Assembly (NCBI GenBank): GCA_001725325.1 | Contig: MEFY01000002.1 | Coordinates: forward strand, 1,863,559 to 1,927,558 | DNA length: 64,000 nucleotides | Direction of reading: 5' to 3' | DNA from: Leifsonia sp. SCN 70-46 | GTDB taxonomy: Bacteria; Actinomycetota; Actinomycetes; Actinomycetales; Microbacteriaceae | Shown: positions 26,328 to 34,568 of the stretch, piece after piece | How the letters are laid out: every line of letters begins with the position of its first letter | How positions within the stretch are numbered: position 1 is the first letter of the stretch | The notes under the pieces: generated by a model | Told to the model about the DNA's origin: nothing | Databases searched by the model: none | The model's input: the letters and a program-made list of their open reading frames with translations, nothing else | Position numbers and translations under genes: made by a program

Positions 26328-26816
26328 CTACTTGGTAGCGATGTGGGCGAACAGGAACCAACGATCCTTCTCCAGCCCCCGAGCGATCTCGATCGCCACA
26401 TCCTGGCTCACCGGGTCGAGCTCGGCGAGCTCGTCGACGGCGGTGCGCACGGTCACGAGCGTCGCGTCGATCGACGCGATGATCTCGGCGATGACGAGGT
26501 CGGACTGCTGGAAGCCGGCGGTGAGCTGAGGCGTGGTGGCCTTGGCGCTCAGCGTCTGGACGCGCGCGTCGATGGGCAGGCCGAGGGCGACGACGCGCTC
26601 CGCGGCGGTGTCGGCCCATTCGCGGGCGTGGTCGACGACGAGGTCGAGCAGCTCGTGCACGGCCTGGAAGTTCGCGCCGCGGACGTGCCAGTGGGCCTGC
26701 TTGCCGTCGACGGAGAGGGCGGTGAGGTCGGTGACGACGGGGCCGAGGAACTGCGCGGTTCCGGCGGCGACGTCGGGGTTCGCTGAGGTGGTGGGGACGG
26801 CCTTGATGTCGGTCAT
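26328..26816 (-). CDS. dps: Dps-family DNA-binding ferritin
   Basis: 162 residues starting at ATG 26816, which has an AGAAGGAG 8 nt upstream. The Dps ferroxidase region is visible: DGKQAHWHVRGANFQAVHELLDLVVDHAREWADTAAER (residues 37-74, with the His, Asp and Glu of the inter-subunit iron site). Helix D includes EKDRWFLFAHI near the C-terminus. Dps forms dodecamers that store iron, remove peroxide and coat DNA in stationary phase. The promoter and the 29-bp repeat just past its stop are annotated separately. Confidence 0.93.
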   Translation of the reverse strand: MTDIKAVPTTSANPDVAAGTAQFLGPVVTDLTALSVDGKQAHWHVRGANFQAVHELLDLVVDHAREWADTAAERVVALGLPIDARVQTLSAKATTPQLTAGFQQSDLVIAEIIASIDATLVTVRTAVDELAELDPVSQDVAIEIARGLEKDRWFLFAHIATK

Positions 26817-26845
26817 GATGAGGCTCCTTCTCTCGTCTGACCTCA

Positions 26846-26873
26846 ACGTTAGCCAGCCCCCCGCATTCCGCAA
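26846..26873 (-). promoter_or_regulatory. Candidate dps promoter
   Basis: On the minus strand TTGCGG (26873-26868) and TAACGT (26851-26846) are separated by 16 bp, ahead of the dps ATG. The rest of the 157-bp gap up to 26973 holds a direct pair, TAGTGAGGG and TAGGGTTAG, and a CCCCTGGGGG core, but no clear operator. Confidence 0.35.
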
Positions 26874-26973
26874 GCAAGCGAAGGCAACGCTTAGTGAGGG
26901 TAGGGTTAGCCCCCTGGGGGGTTGGTGTGGCTGCCGGATGGGGCCGCGGCCGGGCGACGCGGAGGATTGCTGC

Positions 26974-28260
26974 ATGACCTCTCGTGGCGGCTACCTCGGG
27001 CTCTGGCGGACTGTCCCGCGCGAGCTCCTCTTCCTCTTCCTGGCGTTCCCGATCTCGATAGTCGGGTTCGGCCTCACCGTCGGCCTGTTCTCGGCGGGCG
27101 TGGGCACGATCGTGACGTTCTTCATCGGCGTCGTCCTCATCATCGGATGTCTCTACCTCGCGCGCGGGTTCGGCACCGTGCAGCTCGCGCTGCTCGACGT
27201 GTCGGGCCGTCCGGTCATCGAGCGGCCCGAATGGCAGGATGCGCGTGCGCGCACGGGCTTCTTCGGCTGGGTGCGTGCCGTGCTGGGCAACGGGCACTAC
27301 TGGCTCTACCTGTTGCACGTCATGATCATCGACTTCATCGTGACCACGATCACGTGGACCATCACGGTCACGTGGGTCGCGATCGGCCTGGGCGGGGTCA
27401 CGGCGTGGTTCTGGGAGCTGCTGCTCGGCGAGGACACCGACTTCTACTTCTCGTCGTACCTCCTGCCGGGCGTGCAGAACGCGCCCCTCGCGGATGTCCT
27501 GATCCTGTTCGCGGTGGGCGTCGTGGCGCTCGCGACGCTGCCCCTCGTGACCCGCGGGCTCGTCACCGTGCACTGGTTCATCGCGCGCGGAGTGCTGGGC
27601 GCCTGGCGCTCCGACGCCCTGCAGCGCGAGGTCATCTCGCTCAACGCCTCGCGCGGCGCCGCCCAGAGCGCCGAAGGGCACTCGTTGCGGCGGCTCGAGC
27701 GTGACATCCACGACGGTCCGCAGCAGCGGCTCGTGCGCCTGCAGATGGACCTCGCCGCGGCGGAGCGGCAGCTGGACGCCGACCCGGAGCGGGCGCGGGG
27801 GCTCATCGCCGAGGCCATGCAGCAGTCGCGGGACGCGCTGGAGGAGCTGCGCGCGCTGTCGCGCGGGTTCGCCCCGCCCATCCTGCTCGACCGCGGGCTC
27901 GTCGCGGCGCTCGAGTCGGCGGCCGTGCGCAGCACCGTGCCGACGCGCATCGTGGACGACCTGCCCGAGGGGCTCGAGCTGCCGCAGGAGACGCAGCGCA
28001 ACGCCTACTTCGTGGCCTCGGAGGCGCTCGTGAACGCCGCCAAGCACTCGGGGGCGACCGACGTGGAGGTGCGCGTGGGCGTGCGCGAGGGCTGGCTCGA
28101 CATCGTCGTCACCGACGACGGCCACGGCGGCGCGGTGACGCTGCCGGGCCACGGCATCGCGGGTCTCGAGGAGCGCCTGCACGGCCTCGGCGGCACCCTC
28201 GAGGTGCAGAGCCCCGAGGGCGGACCGACCATCGTGTCGGCCCACCTGCCCGTCGCCTAG
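26974..28260 (+). CDS. NarL-type sensor histidine kinase with four transmembrane segments
   Basis: 428 residues from ATG 26974, which has GGAGG 8 nt upstream. The N-terminal half is a membrane sensor domain of the putative-sensor type, with helices around LLFLFLAFPISIVGFGLTVGLF, VGTIVTFFIGVVLIIGCLYLA, YLLHVMIIDFIVTTITWTITVTWVAI and DVLILFAVGVVALATLPLV. The phosphoacceptor His is in ERDIHDGPQQRLVRLQMDL of a HisKA_3 domain. The ATPase domain carries NAAKHSGATDVEV and DDGHGGAV. It phosphorylates the response regulator encoded 25 bp downstream. The signal is unknown. Confidence 0.9.
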   Translation: MTSRGGYLGLWRTVPRELLFLFLAFPISIVGFGLTVGLFSAGVGTIVTFFIGVVLIIGCLYLARGFGTVQLALLDVSGRPVIERPEWQDARARTGFFGWVRAVLGNGHYWLYLLHVMIIDFIVTTITWTITVTWVAIGLGGVTAWFWELLLGEDTDFYFSSYLLPGVQNAPLADVLILFAVGVVALATLPLVTRGLVTVHWFIARGVLGAWRSDALQREVISLNASRGAAQSAEGHSLRRLERDIHDGPQQRLVRLQMDLAAAERQLDADPERARGLIAEAMQQSRDALEELRALSRGFAPPILLDRGLVAALESAAVRSTVPTRIVDDLPEGLELPQETQRNAYFVASEALVNAAKHSGATDVEVRVGVREGWLDIVVTDDGHGGAVTLPGHGIAGLEERLHGLGGTLEVQSPEGGPTIVSAHLPVA

Positions 28261-28272
28261 TCCGCCCGTCGC

Positions 28273-28278
28273 TAGTCT
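28273..28278 (+). promoter_or_regulatory. -10 box TAGTCT before the response regulator gene
   Basis: TAGTCT ends 7 nt before GTG 28286, which suggests that the regulator also has its own leaderless transcript. This spacing decided the start choice. Confidence 0.4.
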
Positions 28279-28285
28279 GGGGGGC

Positions 28286-28933
28286 GTGATGGGCTTGCGC
28301 GTGGTGGTCGCCGACGACTCGGTGCTCCTGCGCGAGGGACTCGTGCGCGTGCTCGAGGAGGCCGGGGCGGAGGTGCTGGCGTCGTACGGCGACGCGGACT
28401 CCCTGCTCGCCGATCTCGAGGAGCGGCAGCCGCAGCTCGTCGTGCTCGACGTGCGCATGCCTCCGACGTTCCGCGACGAGGGCGTGCGCGCGGCGATCCG
28501 GGCGCGGCAGCTCATGCCGGGTGTGGGCATCCTGCTGCTCTCGCAGTACGTGGAGGTCGCCTACGCGCAGGAGCTGTTGTCGTCGGGCAGCGGCGGCATC
28601 GGCTACCTGCTCAAGGACCGCGTCGCGTCGCTGGACGAGCTGAGGGACGCCATGGAGCGCATCGCTGCGGGCGGCACGGTGCTCGACCCCGAGGTCGTCG
28701 CGCAGCTCATCGGCCGCCGGCACGACCCGCTCACGACCCTCACCCCGCGCGAGCATGAGGTGCTCGCGCTCATGGCGGAGGGCCGCACGAACGCCGCGAT
28801 CGGCTCGGCCCTCGTGATCGGCGTGGGCGCCGTCGAGAAGAACGTGACGGCGATCTTCCAGAAGCTGGGGCTCGACGACTCCGGCACCGACCACCGCCGC
28901 GTCCTGGCGGTGCTGGCCTGGCTGCAGCGCTAG
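28286..28933 (+). CDS. NarL/LuxR-type response regulator
   Basis: 215 residues. The receiver domain starts LRVVVADDSVLLREGLVRVLEEAG and its phosphorylatable Asp is in LVVLDVRMPP. The LuxR HTH near residue 150 reads LTPREHEVLALMAEGRTNAAIGSALVIGVGAVEKNVTAIFQKLGL. GTG 28286 and ATG 28289 are both possible; the GTG fits a leaderless mRNA because it follows TAGTCT by 7 nt. It is the partner of the upstream kinase. Its stop abuts the opposite gene's stop in GCTAGCTAGC. Confidence 0.92.
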   Translation: MMGLRVVVADDSVLLREGLVRVLEEAGAEVLASYGDADSLLADLEERQPQLVVLDVRMPPTFRDEGVRAAIRARQLMPGVGILLLSQYVEVAYAQELLSSGSGGIGYLLKDRVASLDELRDAMERIAAGGTVLDPEVVAQLIGRRHDPLTTLTPREHEVLALMAEGRTNAAIGSALVIGVGAVEKNVTAIFQKLGLDDSGTDHRRVLAVLAWLQR

Positions 28934-31900
28934 CTAGCGCAGGGCGGAGATCCTGCCGCCGAGCGACCGGAGGTCGCGCATCCTGCGCTCGAACGTCACG
29001 GCGACGAAGATGATGATCGCGCCCCCGACGACCGCCCAGACCCACCATTCCGTGAGCTGGTAGACGGCGACGATCTGCGGCGAGAACGTGCGGACGGCGT
29101 GCACGAGCACGACGACGGCCCCGAGGATGAGCGGCGCCTGCAGCTTGCGCACCGCCCCGACGAGCACGAGCGCGACGCACGCGACCCCGAGCCCCACGAG
29201 CCGCCACACCGGCTGGTCGACGAAGGTCGCGACGAGCGAGGGGACGAGCAGCACGAGGATGCCGGGCGCGAGCCACACCCAGCTGCGCGCCTGCGGCTCC
29301 CGCGCGAGGCGCACGGCGCCCACGACGAGCAGCGCCGCGGCGAGGATGCCCGTGCCCCACTCGAGCGGGTCGACGGCGCCCACGACCATCCCGGCGACTC
29401 CGACGACGACGGCGAGGCCGTACGACAGCCACGCGAGCGCGGGGGTGAAGGGGGCCCGTCGCACGAGCATGCCGGCGATGTGCAGGCCCGCGAGCACGGC
29501 GAGGGCGACGAGGGCGCGTGCCGTGCCGAGCGAGGTGTCCCTCAGCACGGCGAGCTCGACGACGGCGCAGAGCACGAGGGTCGCGGCCACGGCGGCGACG
29601 GCGGCGATGCCGCGGGCGCGCCCGCCCGACCGGGACTGCGCGACCGCGGCGAGGAGCACGACGAGCGCGGTGCCCGCGACCCACGCGTCGAGCGAGACGT
29701 CGTCGGCGGTGCCCGCGATGGCGAGGGCGAAGGGCCGCGCGAGGCCGGCGACGAGCACGCCGACGGCCCCCGCGGCCGCGAGCGCGTCGAGGTAGCGGGA
29801 GCCGCGCAGGACGCTGCCGACGAGCAGCAGCGCGGCCGACGCGCCCGCGACGACGAGCGGGCGCACGATGCTGCCCGTGCCGGACACGGCCCCGAGCGGC
29901 ACGAGGGCCACGAGGAGCGCGCCGAGCACGAGGTAGGGCGGCACGGGGCTGTCGCGGCGCGCCCGCCAGGCGCCCGCGGCGACGAGCAGGAGAGCGCCCG
30001 CGAGCGGCAGCACGTACGGCTCGAGGTCGGTGACGCCCCGGTCGGCGAGCGTCCACGCGAGCGAGAGGAAGCCGAGGCCGAGAGCGGCCCAGCCGAGGTG
30101 GCGGCGCGGGGATGCCGACGCGAACAGCCCGTCGCGCGACACGGCGGTCAGCAGCACGGCGACGGCGGCGAGGAGCAGCACGAGCCAGGTGAGGGCGTCG
30201 GCGCGGAGCATCGCCGCCACGAGGGCCGGGACGACCACGATCCCGACGCCGATGTCGCGCGCCGCCCGCGGACCCGCCACCGCGAGCGAGACGGCCGCGA
30301 CGGCGAGGGCGGCGACGACCGGGGCGAGGTCGGCCGTGAGGGAGACCAGGTGCGCGAGCGAGGCGAGCAGCCACGCCACGGCGGGGGCGAGGGTCGCCGA
30401 CGCGACGAGCCGCTCGGGCGCGAACCCCGTGCGCGGCACGAGCGCCCAGGCGAGGAGCGCGAGCACCAGGAGGCCTGCGAGCACCGCGCTCGCGCCGTAG
30501 TCGGGCAGCACGAGCCCCGGAGCGCCGTCGGCGAGCAGCCAGCTCATCGCGGCCTTCACGAGGGCCGTGCCGTAGGAGGTCCACGCGAGCACGCGCGTCT
30601 CGGCGGCGGAGAGGGCGCGCGCCAGGAGCAGGGCCAGCCCGAGCAGCACGACGGCGAGCAGCAGCACCCCGTGCGTCGCCTCGAGGCCCGCGCGCGCGCC
30701 CTCCTGGAACCGCTCGTTCGTGTGCCACGCCTCGGAGCCGATCGCGACGAGGCCCAGCACGGTCGCGAGGCCGAGCAGGGCGGCGCGCACGGGGATGAGC
30801 GCGGTCGCGCCGCGCGCGACGACGACCAGGGCGACGGTGCCGACCGAGCCGAACCACCACGTGTCGATGCTCGCCCACGACGCGCTGTAGGCGAGCGCGA
30901 GCGAGACCGCGCCCGTCGCGAGCAGGGCGATGCGGGCGCCGCGGGCCCACGACCGGCCCACGACGAGCAGCACGACCGCGACGGCGCCGAGCACGAGCCA
31001 CGCGAGCACCGCGAGCCAGAGCTGCGGCAGCAGCGGCACCGAGAGCACGAGGATGCCCAGCAGCCCCGACCCGAGTGCGAGCCGCCGCGCGGCGAGGGTG
31101 CCGCCCACGAGCCAGGCGACGGCCGCGATCACGAGCACGGCGAGCAGGGCGGCGGACGCGACGACCTCCGTCGTCGTGACCTCGAGCGGCTCGCCGCCGC
31201 GGAGGGACCACCGCTGCGCCCCACGGGCCGCGACCCCGATCGACGCCACGAGCTTGGTGCCGCCGACAACGGCGACGGCGACCCCCGCGACCCCGGCCGC
31301 CGACCAGGCCGCCGCGACAGCGGCGGGGGCGTGGGTGCGGCGCGCCACGGACTCGAGCACGAGCGCCACGACCGCGGCCGCGACGACGGGGACGGCCGTG
31401 ACGGGCTCGCCGATGCGCGCCCCCACCGCGAACATCCCGGAGGCGGCGACGACCCCGCCGAACGCCGCGAACACGACGGGGAGCACCGGGCGCGCGCCCT
31501 GGCGCAGGAGCACCGCGACGTGCGCGCCCGCGACGACGACCACGAGGCCGTAGGTGACGAGCGGGGCCCAGTCGATGTCGAGCCGCACGAAGAGCGCCGC
31601 GAACGACGCCGTGACGAGGCCGAGGAGTCCCAGCGCGAGGAGCACGATCCGCTCCACGCGGTACGCGCCGAGAAGCGGGTGCACGAGCGTGCCGGCCCCG
31701 AGGGCGAGCAGGGCCGCGAACACGCGAACGCCGTCGTCGAGCCCGTCGGTGAGTCCGCCCACGAGCAGCGCGAGGCCGGGGGCGAACGCCGCCGCGGCGA
31801 CGATGTCGGGCAGCCGCAGGCCCGAGAGTCGGTGCCAGAGGGCGAAGCCGGCGGAGGAGACGACGAGGGCGGCTCCCCAGTAGACGAGGCCGTCGGCATC

Positions 31901-32515
31901 CTCGGCGCCGAAGAGGTCGTTGGCGCGGATCGCGAAGGCGTCGAGGTAGACGAACACCACGGCGAGGGCGGCTATCGCCTCGGCTGTCGCGGCGAGCCTG
32001 CGGCGCCGCAGGAGGGTCGCGCCCACGAAGGCGGCGATCGTGACGGCGCCGATGATGATCGAGCGCCACACGAGCCCGAAGGTGATGAACGCGTAGACGA
32101 GGAAGAACACGGCTCCGACGGCGAGCAGCGAGACGCCCACGATGAGCAGGATGACCTGGACGCCCAGGTGCCGGCGCGGGGGTGCTGGAGGTGCCGCGAC
32201 CGGCGCGGACACGGTCGTGGGCGCTGCGGCGGCGGGAGCGGGAGCCGGGGGAGCCGGGGCGGCGACGGGGGCCACGGGCTGGGCGGTCTCGAAGCGGATG
32301 CGCCCGATGAGCTCGAGCCGGCGGTCGAGCGCCGCGGAGGCCTCCGCGCTCGCGGCGTCCAGCTGCGCTACCGAGGGATGCGCCAGGTCGAGGTGGCACG
32401 TGGGGCACACGGCAGCCGTGCGCGGCGTGAAGCACGCTGGGCACACCGTGGGGGAGAAGTCCTGGGGGCCGCGGGGGAACTGCACGTAGCCCGCGTGGGG
32501 CAGGTAGGTGTCCAT
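28934..32515 (-). CDS. Giant polytopic membrane protein with N-terminal zinc ribbon (SCO7613 C-terminal domain type)
   Basis: 1193 residues. A cytoplasmic start carries a likely zinc ribbon CPACFTPRTAAVCPTCHLDLAHP (residues 24-46). A helical stretch and a Pro/Ala linker (PVAPVAAPAPPAPAPAA) follow. Then about thirty or more hydrophobic helices run from HLGVQVILLIVGVSLLAVGAVFFLVY to WVWAVVGGAIIIFVAVTF, and the protein ends VTFERRMRDLRSLGGRISALR. Such proteins occur across actinobacteria under the SCO7613 domain name with no known function. The regular Ala/Leu/Val helices suggest a large membrane scaffold or transporter. Its stop directly abuts the response regulator stop. Confidence 0.85.
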   Translation of the reverse strand: MDTYLPHAGYVQFPRGPQDFSPTVCPACFTPRTAAVCPTCHLDLAHPSVAQLDAASAEASAALDRRLELIGRIRFETAQPVAPVAAPAPPAPAPAAAAPTTVSAPVAAPPAPPRRHLGVQVILLIVGVSLLAVGAVFFLVYAFITFGLVWRSIIIGAVTIAAFVGATLLRRRRLAATAEAIAALAVVFVYLDAFAIRANDLFGAEDADGLVYWGAALVVSSAGFALWHRLSGLRLPDIVAAAAFAPGLALLVGGLTDGLDDGVRVFAALLALGAGTLVHPLLGAYRVERIVLLALGLLGLVTASFAALFVRLDIDWAPLVTYGLVVVVAGAHVAVLLRQGARPVLPVVFAAFGGVVAASGMFAVGARIGEPVTAVPVVAAAVVALVLESVARRTHAPAAVAAAWSAAGVAGVAVAVVGGTKLVASIGVAARGAQRWSLRGGEPLEVTTTEVVASAALLAVLVIAAVAWLVGGTLAARRLALGSGLLGILVLSVPLLPQLWLAVLAWLVLGAVAVVLLVVGRSWARGARIALLATGAVSLALAYSASWASIDTWWFGSVGTVALVVVARGATALIPVRAALLGLATVLGLVAIGSEAWHTNERFQEGARAGLEATHGVLLLAVVLLGLALLLARALSAAETRVLAWTSYGTALVKAAMSWLLADGAPGLVLPDYGASAVLAGLLVLALLAWALVPRTGFAPERLVASATLAPAVAWLLASLAHLVSLTADLAPVVAALAVAAVSLAVAGPRAARDIGVGIVVVPALVAAMLRADALTWLVLLLAAVAVLLTAVSRDGLFASASPRRHLGWAALGLGFLSLAWTLADRGVTDLEPYVLPLAGALLLVAAGAWRARRDSPVPPYLVLGALLVALVPLGAVSGTGSIVRPLVVAGASAALLLVGSVLRGSRYLDALAAAGAVGVLVAGLARPFALAIAGTADDVSLDAWVAGTALVVLLAAVAQSRSGGRARGIAAVAAVAATLVLCAVVELAVLRDTSLGTARALVALAVLAGLHIAGMLVRRAPFTPALAWLSYGLAVVVGVAGMVVGAVDPLEWGTGILAAALLVVGAVRLAREPQARSWVWLAPGILVLLVPSLVATFVDQPVWRLVGLGVACVALVLVGAVRKLQAPLILGAVVVLVHAVRTFSPQIVAVYQLTEWWVWAVVGGAIIIFVAVTFERRMRDLRSLGGRISALR

Positions 32516-32582
32516 TGCCGCTCAGGCTAGCGGCACGGCGACGGGACGCACGAGAGGTGCGTCACGGGGTGGGGAGGAAGGG

Positions 32583-32759
32583 CTAGGAGGCTGCCTGGTC
32601 GAAGTAGCCCACGCCGGCCTGGACCTCGGGGCGGCGGTACTCGAGGCGGTCGGTCCAGGCGGAGCCGTCCCACCAGCGGAGCATCGCGGTGCCGGCGGGG
32701 TCGGGGTACCAGCCGAAGGGGGCGATTTCGGGCGCGGGCGTAGCGTTCTCAGAAGACAT
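32583..32759 (-). CDS. DUF2510-domain small protein
   Basis: 58 residues from ATG 32759, with AGGA about 8 nt upstream. The DUF2510 motif GWYPDPAGTAMLRWWDGSAWTD (residues 16-37) is clear. The domain is common at the N-terminus of actinobacterial membrane proteins, but here it stands alone, followed by LEYRRPEVQAGVGYFDQAAS. No membrane segment is present. The function is unknown. Confidence 0.8.
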   Translation of the reverse strand: MSSENATPAPEIAPFGWYPDPAGTAMLRWWDGSAWTDRLEYRRPEVQAGVGYFDQAAS

Positions 32760-32840
32760 CGGGTTGTCCTGTTTGTGCCTCGTCGCCAGGCAAATTCGGG
32801 TTGCGACGACATGGTCCACCGCGGGGACCGGTTCGGGTGC

Positions 32841-32864
32841 GGTGTCCCCATAGTAGAGGACACC
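32841..32864. promoter_or_regulatory. Inverted repeat GGTGTCC-N10-GGACACC
   Basis: A perfect 7-bp inverted repeat (32841-32847 and 32858-32864) lies in the 164-bp gap between the DUF2510 gene and the divergent small membrane protein. A CCCCGCGGGG palindrome adjoins it (32864-32873). It may be an operator. The rest of the gap has no gene. Confidence 0.35.
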
Positions 32865-32911
32865 CCCGCGGGGCGTTCCACCCCCCAAGACGGGGGCCAC
32901 GGCCGAGTCGC

Positions 32912-32917
32912 TAGGAT
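32912..32917 (+). promoter_or_regulatory. -10 box TAGGAT for the 32924 small gene
   Basis: TAGGAT ends 6 nt before GTG 32924, which supports the small gene being expressed from a leaderless mRNA. Confidence 0.45.
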
Positions 32918-32923
32918 GATCGC

Positions 32924-33097
32924 GTGAAGATCATCGGCTTCCTCGTCTCCGTCGTCCTGTTCGTGCTGGGCATCTACATCATGGGCGAGGCCTTCTACGT
33001 CGCCGGCGCCGAGTTCCCCGTCTTCATCGCGGGCATCCTCGTGACCTCGCTCGGGCTGTTCATCCCCGTCCACATCCTCAAGCGCATCGACGGCTAG
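32924..33097 (+). CDS. Small two-helix membrane protein
   Basis: 57 residues (VKIIGFLVSVVLFVLGIYIM...). Two hydrophobic helices, IIGFLVSVVLFVLGIYIMG and FPVFIAGILVTSLGLFIPVHI, are joined by EAFYVAGAE, and the protein ends LKRIDG. The gene is short, but its codon pattern matches neighbouring genes and it has a promoter-like box 6 nt upstream. It sits 6 nt before the esterase gene and is probably co-transcribed. The function is unknown. Confidence 0.7.
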   Translation: MKIIGFLVSVVLFVLGIYIMGEAFYVAGAEFPVFIAGILVTSLGLFIPVHILKRIDG

Positions 33098-33103
33098 ACC
33101 GCC

Positions 33104-33985
33104 ATGGCGAGCCTGCTGAGCCGGCTCGCGCCGCTCGTCATCACCCTCCGCGGGTCGAAGCGCATGTTCAGCTCCGCCGAGCGCACCCTCAGGCGCGTCG
33201 AGCAGCTGCGCCAGAAGCCCGCAGGATTCGCGCCGCCGCCGTCCCTCGCGCGCACCACGCGGGTGTCGCGCCGCGACGTCGACGGCTGGCCCATCTTCGA
33301 GGTGGAGCCGCTCGGCGCCGACCCCGAGCACACCGTCGTCTACCTGCACGGCGGCTGCTACGTCTTCGAGATCGACCCCGTGCACTGGGCGCTCATCGGC
33401 AGGCTCGCCGTCGAGGCGTCGGTGCGCGTCGTCGTGCCGATCATGCCCCTCGCCCCCGCGGGCACCGCGAGCACCGTCGTGCCGCGCGTCGCCGACCTCG
33501 TCGCGGCATACGACCCCGCGACCGTGAGCCTCGTGGGCGACTCCTCGGGCGGCGGCATGGCGCTCGCCGTGGCGATGGCCCTGCGCGACCGCGAGAGCGC
33601 GCCGCTGCACCACGTCGTGCTCATCTCGCCGTGGCTCGACATCAGCGGCACCGACCCGCGCCTCGCCGAGATCGCGCCGCGCGACCCGTGGCTCGCCGTG
33701 CCCGGCACCCACGCCGCCGGCGCCCTGTACCGCGCGGAGCTCGGCGAGGGGGATTGGCGCGTCTCACCGATCTACGGGTCGCTGGAGGGGATCGGTCCCG
33801 TCACGATGTTCAGCGGCACGCGCGACATACTCAACGCCGACGCCCACCGGCTGCTACCCCTCGCGGCCGACGCCGGGCTCGACCTCGACTTCCACGAGGG
33901 GCCGGGCATGATCCACAACTACCCGATCCTGCCGATGCCCGAGGGCGATGCCGCCCGCACGGTCATCGTCGACGCGGTGCGCTAG
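33104..33985 (+). CDS. Alpha/beta-hydrolase, hormone-sensitive lipase (steryl acetyl hydrolase) type
   Basis: 293 residues. The oxyanion motif YLHGGCYVFE (residues about 86-95), the nucleophile elbow LVGDSSGGGMALAVAMA with catalytic Ser, the acid Asp in SGTRDILNADAH and the His in GPGMIHNYPILPMPEG give a complete catalytic triad. Members of this family are carboxylesterases or deacetylases of hydrophobic esters. The preceding small membrane gene is 6 nt upstream. No signal peptide is visible. Confidence 0.9.
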   Translation: MASLLSRLAPLVITLRGSKRMFSSAERTLRRVEQLRQKPAGFAPPPSLARTTRVSRRDVDGWPIFEVEPLGADPEHTVVYLHGGCYVFEIDPVHWALIGRLAVEASVRVVVPIMPLAPAGTASTVVPRVADLVAAYDPATVSLVGDSSGGGMALAVAMALRDRESAPLHHVVLISPWLDISGTDPRLAEIAPRDPWLAVPGTHAAGALYRAELGEGDWRVSPIYGSLEGIGPVTMFSGTRDILNADAHRLLPLAADAGLDLDFHEGPGMIHNYPILPMPEGDAARTVIVDAVR

Positions 33986-34015
33986 GGGCGGCGGTCGAAG
34001 CTCGCTCTCGACCGG

Positions 34016-34192
34016 CTAGCCGATCCTCCAGGTGCCGACCACCGCGTACTCCGAGTCGCTCACCTCGGCGGACGGCCCCGTGGCCAGGTCGTAGTGGCGC
34101 ATGTTTCCGCCCCAGTAGCGCAGGATGCGCTCGAGCTCGGTCGTGGGGTCGCCCGCGACCCTGTCCAGGTCGATCTCCATCGTGAACTTCAT
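34016..34192 (-). CDS. Small hypothetical protein
   Basis: 58 residues starting MKFTMEIDLDRVAGDPTTEL. The middle holds ERILRYWGGNMRHYDLATG and the end is VVGTWRIG. The composition is protein-like (mixed helix and strand with a Trp-Gly-Gly turn), codon choice follows the window and the frame is open on the minus strand between two genes. I do not recognise a family, but short proteins with the M-E-I-D-L-D pattern occur in actinobacteria. The 295-bp gap is otherwise empty apart from the TACCGT box at 34269. Confidence 0.55.
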   Translation of the reverse strand: MKFTMEIDLDRVAGDPTTELERILRYWGGNMRHYDLATGPSAEVSDSEYAVVGTWRIG

Positions 34193-34280
34193 GCTTCGAC
34201 GCTAGGTCGGCTGCGGGCCGCCGTCGATGCAGGGATTCCACAGGATGGTGCCGCGCCCGCGTTGTAGGTACCGTCTAACC

Positions 34281-34496
34281 ATGACCGCCGCCGCCGTGCT
34301 CCTCGCGCTGATCGGCGTCGCCCTCGGGCTCGTCGGACTCGCCCGGTGGGCGCGCCGCCGCGGCACCGCGGGCTCCGCGATCGCGGGCGCCATGGCCGCC
34401 TACGACGAGGGCATGCACGGCACGGCGCACGACGCCTTCGTCGAGCAGCAGGAGCAGGAGCGCCGCCCGATCCCGATCGAGTCGCCCGACACGTGA
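34281..34496 (+). CDS. Small membrane-anchored protein
   Basis: 71 residues starting MTAAAVLLALIGVALGLVGLARW, a single membrane helix (residues 2-22). A basic stretch ARRRGTAGSA and a soluble tail DEGMHGTAHDAFVEQQEQERRPIPI follow. TACCGT (34269-34274) ends 6 nt before the ATG, which fits a leaderless mRNA. The topology would place the acidic tail in the cytoplasm. The function is unknown. Confidence 0.6.
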   Translation: MTAAAVLLALIGVALGLVGLARWARRRGTAGSAIAGAMAAYDEGMHGTAHDAFVEQQEQERRPIPIESPDT

Positions 34497-34501
34497 TCCG
34501 T

Positions 34502-34550
34502 TCGCCCCATATCGGGCCTACCCCGCAGCCATAAGCCCGATTCGGGGCGA
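34502..34550. repeat. 16-bp inverted repeat upstream of the SDR gene
   Basis: TCGCCCC-AT-ATCGGGC (34502-34517) and GCCCGATTCGGGGCGA (34535-34550) pair over 14 of 16 positions with a 17-nt loop. It sits after the small gene ending 34496 and covers the -35 region of the SDR promoter, so it may be a terminator or an operator. Confidence 0.5.
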
Positions 34551-34555
34551 TTCGC

Positions 34556-34561
34556 TAGCGT
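34556..34561 (+). promoter_or_regulatory. -10 box TAGCGT for the SDR gene
   Basis: TAGCGT ends 7 nt before the ATG at 34569. The inverted repeat just upstream would overlap its -35 region. Confidence 0.45.
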
Positions 34562-34568
34562 TGGGAGC

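Noticed and set aside
29099-32530. 1143-codon plus-strand open frame opposite the giant membrane protein
   Set aside because: Arg/Glu/Asp/His-rich shadow of the Leu/Ala/Val-rich membrane helices; no recognisable protein features.
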